A DNA stretch of 6,643 nucleotides from NCBI GenBank assembly GCA_019747615.1, contig JAIEQQ010000107.1:1-6643 (forward strand), in the 5' to 3' direction. Shown in pieces: positions 3,952 to 6,643 of this stretch (the first letter of the stretch is position 1; every line of letters starts with the position of its first letter). The stretch is from Phycisphaerales bacterium (lineage in GTDB: Bacteria > Planctomycetota > Phycisphaerae > Phycisphaerales > UBA1924). The notes beneath the pieces were generated by a model. The model worked only from the letters and a program-made list of their open reading frames with translations. It searched no databases and was not told where the DNA came from. The position numbers and the translations under genes were made by a program.

Positions 3952-5313
3952 ATGAGCGATGCCGACAACATCCCCAATCGCCCGCCCGCTGGCGACCCCT
4001 CATGGCCATCGCCCGGCGATGAAACTTCGTCGAAAAACTCGCCATCTTCTGACAATTTGAGCGATCAAGCATCGATCAGCGCCGATCGAAACCAACCCGC
4101 CAGCTCGTCGAACGACCCCTCATCCTCGATACTCCCGTCGCCCGACGCGCCGCCGCCGTTGCCTGTCAGCGCGATCGATCCACTGACGGGCGGCCCGGGT
4201 GTCGGCGCTCCCGGCGCTGACAAACTCGAAGCGAGCGCGACCATCGCGACCGACGACGCGCAATCGCTCCCATCTCCGATAACACGCCGAGCAATCCCGC
4301 CACGCGTCGATCCGAACGAGATCACGACGTACTCGCTGCTGCGGATCGCGCGCTCGTGTCGGCGTTGTCAATACTCACTGCTGGGCCTGCCGCTCGATTC
4401 ATTCTGCCCCGAGTGCGGCCTTCCGATCATCGAATCACTCAGCCCCGAGGAGATCGATCCCGAAGCGCTCGTCACCTTCAAGCGCCAGTGCCGCGTCTGC
4501 AACTACGAGCTCGTCGGCCTCAGACTCCGCGCCAAGTGCCCCGAGTGCGGCACGCTCGTGCGCGACTCCATCCGTGTCGACGAACTCCGCAACAGCCCGC
4601 TGCCCTATCTCGTCACACTCCGGCGGGGCTTCGGCCTCGCCGCCCTCTCGATCGCCCTCGGCATCATCGGCTACGTGATCGCTTTCGGTAGCGGCCTCGC
4701 CCTCGCCGGCTCGGGCGTGTCGTCGCAGTTCGTCCACGCGCTCTGGCAGATCATTGCTGGCGGCGTCGCATTCGCCGCCTGGTGGATCGCGTCCACCCCG
4801 GATTCCTCCTGTCCCGCGGACCGAGACATCCCCCTGACGCGCCGCTGGCTCCGCATCAGCCTCATCATCGTTGTCGTCATCGCGATCGGGTCAGCCATCG
4901 TTCAAGGCATCATCGCCACCGGCTCGCAAGCCGCGATCAACGCCGGCCTTGTCCCCACTCAGGGCCCCGGCATGGCCCTGTTCTTCGCGCTCGCCGGGCT
5001 CGCGTCGTTTGCCAGCCTCGGTGCCCATGCGCTGTGGTTCGTCTGCACCATGCTGTACATCCGCTGGATCGCCGACCGAATCCCCGATCCGACGATCGCC
5101 AAGGAAGCCATGATCTACATCTGGCTCCTGCCCGTGCTGTACGTGGTCTTCTTCCTCTGCTTGTGCATCGGCCCGGTGATCTCGTACATCCTCTTTGCCG
5201 TGCTCGTGCTGCGCCTCTGGGGTCGCATCGCGGCCTTCGCCAATGCCGCCGCCGCCAGCCTCCAACCCCCCCCGCCCGCCACCATCGAGCCGCCCGCCGC
5301 GCCCAACCCCTGA
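3952..5313 (+). CDS. Multi-pass membrane protein with two tandem zinc ribbons
   Basis: A 453-residue protein in three parts. Residues 1-125 are a serine/proline/aspartate-rich, probably disordered segment. Residues 136-199 hold two zinc ribbons of identical spacing: C136-x2-C139-x12-C152-P-E-C155 and C180-x2-C183-x12-C196-P-E-C199, both with a Y-x-L-x-G-L core, which points to internal duplication. From about 226 to 425 there are roughly six hydrophobic helices (about 228-250, 260-280, 302-321, a long 341-369 that may be one or two, 386-405, 408-423), and the tail is a short proline-rich segment. Such ribbon-plus-membrane proteins are, to my knowledge, common in planctomycetes and uncharacterised. 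The ribbons would most simply lie in the cytoplasm next to the first helix; this is inference. No enzyme motif is seen. It follows dapB by 44 bases, probably in the same transcript, with a weak ribosome site. Confidence 0.85.
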   Translation: MSDADNIPNRPPAGDPSWPSPGDETSSKNSPSSDNLSDQASISADRNQPASSSNDPSSSILPSPDAPPPLPVSAIDPLTGGPGVGAPGADKLEASATIATDDAQSLPSPITRRAIPPRVDPNEITTYSLLRIARSCRRCQYSLLGLPLDSFCPECGLPIIESLSPEEIDPEALVTFKRQCRVCNYELVGLRLRAKCPECGTLVRDSIRVDELRNSPLPYLVTLRRGFGLAALSIALGIIGYVIAFGSGLALAGSGVSSQFVHALWQIIAGGVAFAAWWIASTPDSSCPADRDIPLTRRWLRISLIIVVVIAIGSAIVQGIIATGSQAAINAGLVPTQGPGMALFFALAGLASFASLGAHALWFVCTMLYIRWIADRIPDPTIAKEAMIYIWLLPVLYVVFFLCLCIGPVISYILFAVLVLRLWGRIAAFANAAAASLQPPPPATIEPPAAPNP

Positions 5314-5349
5314 TCCGCCGAAACCTGCGACGAGGCCCCGGCGATCCGA

Positions 5350-5355
5350 TAGACT
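5350..5355 (+). promoter_or_regulatory. Possible -10 box for the metallophosphoesterase gene
   Basis: TAGACT matches four bases of TATAAT and lies 41 bases before the GTG. No recognisable -35 is found at the expected distance, and the 83-base gap after the membrane-protein gene would also allow read-through from it. Confidence 0.2.
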
Positions 5356-5396
5356 TGCCTCCTTCGCCACGCCTCTTCCCCGCTTGAGACTCACAC

Positions 5397-6236
5397 GTGC
5401 CAACCGCCATCATCAGTGACGTTCACGGCAACGCCGAGGCCCTCCAGGCCGTGCTCGCCGATATCAAGCAGCGCGGCGTGCAACGCATCATCTCCCTGGG
5501 CGACATCATTGGCTACGGCCCCGATCCGCTGCTCTGCGTCGATCTCATCCGCCAGAACTGCGATTGGTCGCTGATGGGCAACCACGACTTCGGCGTGCTC
5601 TACGAACCGACCAACTTCAACCCCGGCGCCGAATCCGCCGCGTTCTGGACGCGCGAAGCCCTCGACGCCGAGCCCGATGACGAGGCCCGCCGCAAGCGCT
5701 ACGAGTTCCTCGGCAAACTCCGCGTTCGCGTCGTCGAACGCACCCCCGGCCCCGGCGACCGCCTGCACGTCCTCTGCGTCCACGGCTCCCCTCGCCGCCC
5801 GATCAACGAATACATCTTCCCCGACGATGTCCAATCCGCACCGGACAAGCTCGCCACCGTCTTCGAGCGCGTCACGCGCACCTGCTTCGTCGGCCATACT
5901 CACGTGCCCGGTGTCTTCACCGATGAGCCCGACTTCTACCCGCCCGGTGAGCTGACCGATCAGACCTACAACTTCATGGACACCGAGAAGGCGATCATCA
6001 ACGTCGGCTCCGTCGGCCAGCCGCGCGACCTGGACCCGCGGGCCAGCTACGTCATCGCGTATTACCCCGGCGAAGACGCCCTGGCCTCACCCAGCGGCGA
6101 CAAGCCCAAACTCGGCACCATGGGCGGCGTGCAGTTCGTCCGCGTGCCGTACGACATCGAAGCCTGCGCCAAGAAGATCAAAGCCATCCCGCAGTTGAGT
6201 GACTGGCTGGCGGATCGACTGTTTGAGGGGCGCTGA
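5397..6236 (+). CDS. Calcineurin-like metallophosphoesterase (YfcE/MPE-type)
   Basis: A 279-residue cytoplasmic di-metal phosphoesterase. The five classic blocks are in order: D8-V-H10-G-N near the N-terminus, G-D36-I-I-G-Y-G, G-N62-H63-D, H129-G-S, and G-H167-T-H169-V. The segment I-N-V-G-S-V-G-Q-P-R-D (201-211), followed by a D-P-R-A-S-Y match, is typical of the YfcE-like/DUF-type branch that includes small phosphodiesterases and diadenosine polyphosphatase-like enzymes; the substrate cannot be told. The start is GTG: an in-frame TGA at 5385-5387 excludes anything earlier, and D8 sits at the usual distance from the N-terminus. About 40 residues before the C-terminus (roughly 224-243) are a low-complexity insert rich in G, S, P and K. 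The gene converges on the methyltransferase gene with 28 bases between stops. Confidence 0.93.
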   Translation: MPTAIISDVHGNAEALQAVLADIKQRGVQRIISLGDIIGYGPDPLLCVDLIRQNCDWSLMGNHDFGVLYEPTNFNPGAESAAFWTREALDAEPDDEARRKRYEFLGKLRVRVVERTPGPGDRLHVLCVHGSPRRPINEYIFPDDVQSAPDKLATVFERVTRTCFVGHTHVPGVFTDEPDFYPPGELTDQTYNFMDTEKAIINVGSVGQPRDLDPRASYVIAYYPGEDALASPSGDKPKLGTMGGVQFVRVPYDIEACAKKIKAIPQLSDWLADRLFEGR

Positions 6237-6264
6237 CGACATGGCCACATGGCCCTGTTGACAA
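6237..6264. other. Short convergent gap with small inverted repeat
   Basis: The 28 bases between the converging stops contain GGCC (6243-6246), ACAT, GGCC (6251-6254), a four-bp stem that could extend to GGCCA/TGGCC with a two-base loop. There is no T-tract, so a bidirectional terminator is not supported beyond its position. Confidence 0.2.
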
Positions 6265-6643
6265 TCAAGCCCGCCGCGCTGCGATGAACATCAGCGCGCC
6301 ACCCTCAGCGCTCCGCCCCGCGGTCATCCTGGCCCACAGCGGGTTGAACGCCTTGCGCAGCCCCAGCAGCTTCGGCGCTCGCTTCATTTCCTGATCCAGC
6401 TCGCTGGACAGACTCCACGCCTCACGCGCCGCCTTCGGCGCTCGCCCGCTCAGCCGGCGCTTGAGGTCGCGTGCCGTCGTTTCCCAGTTGGTGTATGACG
6501 CCTCGCGCTCCACGCTCAGCCCGCACTCAGTCATCAACCGCTTCAGCGACGTGCCATCAAAGTGCGACACGTGCGTGTGCGGGATCCACTTCGGAAACTC
6601 CGCGCCCATGCGTCGCACGATCGGCGCATCGAAGTTGTCGGTA
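6265..6643 (-). CDS. C-terminal part of a class I SAM-dependent methyltransferase, cut by right edge
   Basis: The visible 125 residues begin T-D-N-F-D-A-P-I-V-R-R-M-G and continue with W-I-P-H-T-H-V-S-H-F-D and S-L-K-R-L-M-T-E-C-G-L-S-V-E. This order (N-F-D-x, R-R-x-G, H-x-x-x-F, S-L-x-x-L-x-x-x-C-G-L-x-V) is the C-terminal half of Methyltransf_23/ubiE-like methyltransferases, which often act on sugars, lipids or quinone-type acceptors. The SAM-binding D-x-G-x-G motif would lie beyond the window. In-frame GTG at 6618 and ATG at 6609 are internal, because the homologous residues continue upstream to the edge. The C-terminal tail (R-R-L-S-G-R... to I-A-A-R-R-A) is basic. The acceptor is unknown. 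Confidence 0.7.
   Translation of the reverse strand, partial: TDNFDAPIVRRMGAEFPKWIPHTHVSHFDGTSLKRLMTECGLSVEREASYTNWETTARDLKRRLSGRAPKAAREAWSLSSELDQEMKRAPKLLGLRKAFNPLWARMTAGRSAEGGALMFIAARRA

Noticed and set aside
4435..4737. Minus-strand acidic frame opposite the zinc-ribbon gene
   Set aside because: Codon-mirror product of the plus-strand gene; no motif and no ribosome site.
5391..5903. Minus-strand 170-codon frame rich in A, E, D and V
   Set aside because: It lies fully opposite the metallophosphoesterase, whose five metal-binding motifs prove the plus-strand frame.

Overview
The window is GC-rich, tightly packed bacterial DNA. The best guess for the source is a planctomycete, possibly of the Phycisphaerae type. 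This is inference: it rests on the tandem C-x2-C-Y-x-L-x-G-L...C-P-E-C-G zinc ribbons of the gene at 3952-5313, the GTG starts with weak Shine-Dalgarno sites, and the overall gene style. No rRNA, tRNA, transposase, CRISPR array or phage gene is visible.

Layout, left to right. The left edge (1-43, minus) holds the first codons of a probable secreted protein that runs out of the window. Minus strand 117-1493 is an amidohydrolase of the YtcJ-like family 3 that keeps its catalytic barrel but lacks the usual terminal beta-domain segments. Upstream of it on the same strand, 1602-2249 encodes a HugZ/DUF2470-like protein, so the two may be co-transcribed. Positions 2250-2823 form a 574-base stretch with no convincing conventional gene. 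It holds two heptanucleotide repeat arrays, several strong inverted repeats, a 20-bp perfect palindrome inside a closed multi-stem structure, and a possible minus-strand terminator. At its right end (2824-2886, minus) is a 20-codon reading frame with 12 lysine codons, a good ribosome binding site and a perfect 14-bp palindrome just upstream.

From a shared divergent intergenic region (2887-3076), dapB (lysine/diaminopimelate pathway) runs rightward. It is followed after 44 bases by a membrane protein carrying two tandem zinc ribbons, then by a calcineurin-like metallophosphoesterase (5397-6236). The last gene (6265-6643, minus) is the C-terminal part of a SAM-dependent methyltransferase, convergent with the phosphoesterase and cut by the right edge.

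The annotated enzymes look like ordinary chromosomal housekeeping or accessory genes and do not form an obvious single pathway. The most unusual part is 2280-2912: a minute polylysine/alanine open frame divergent from a lysine-biosynthesis gene, followed by strongly structured DNA/RNA and heptamer repeats. Whether it is a tiny nucleic-acid-binding peptide, a leader peptide with a structured RNA, or both cannot be settled from sequence alone.
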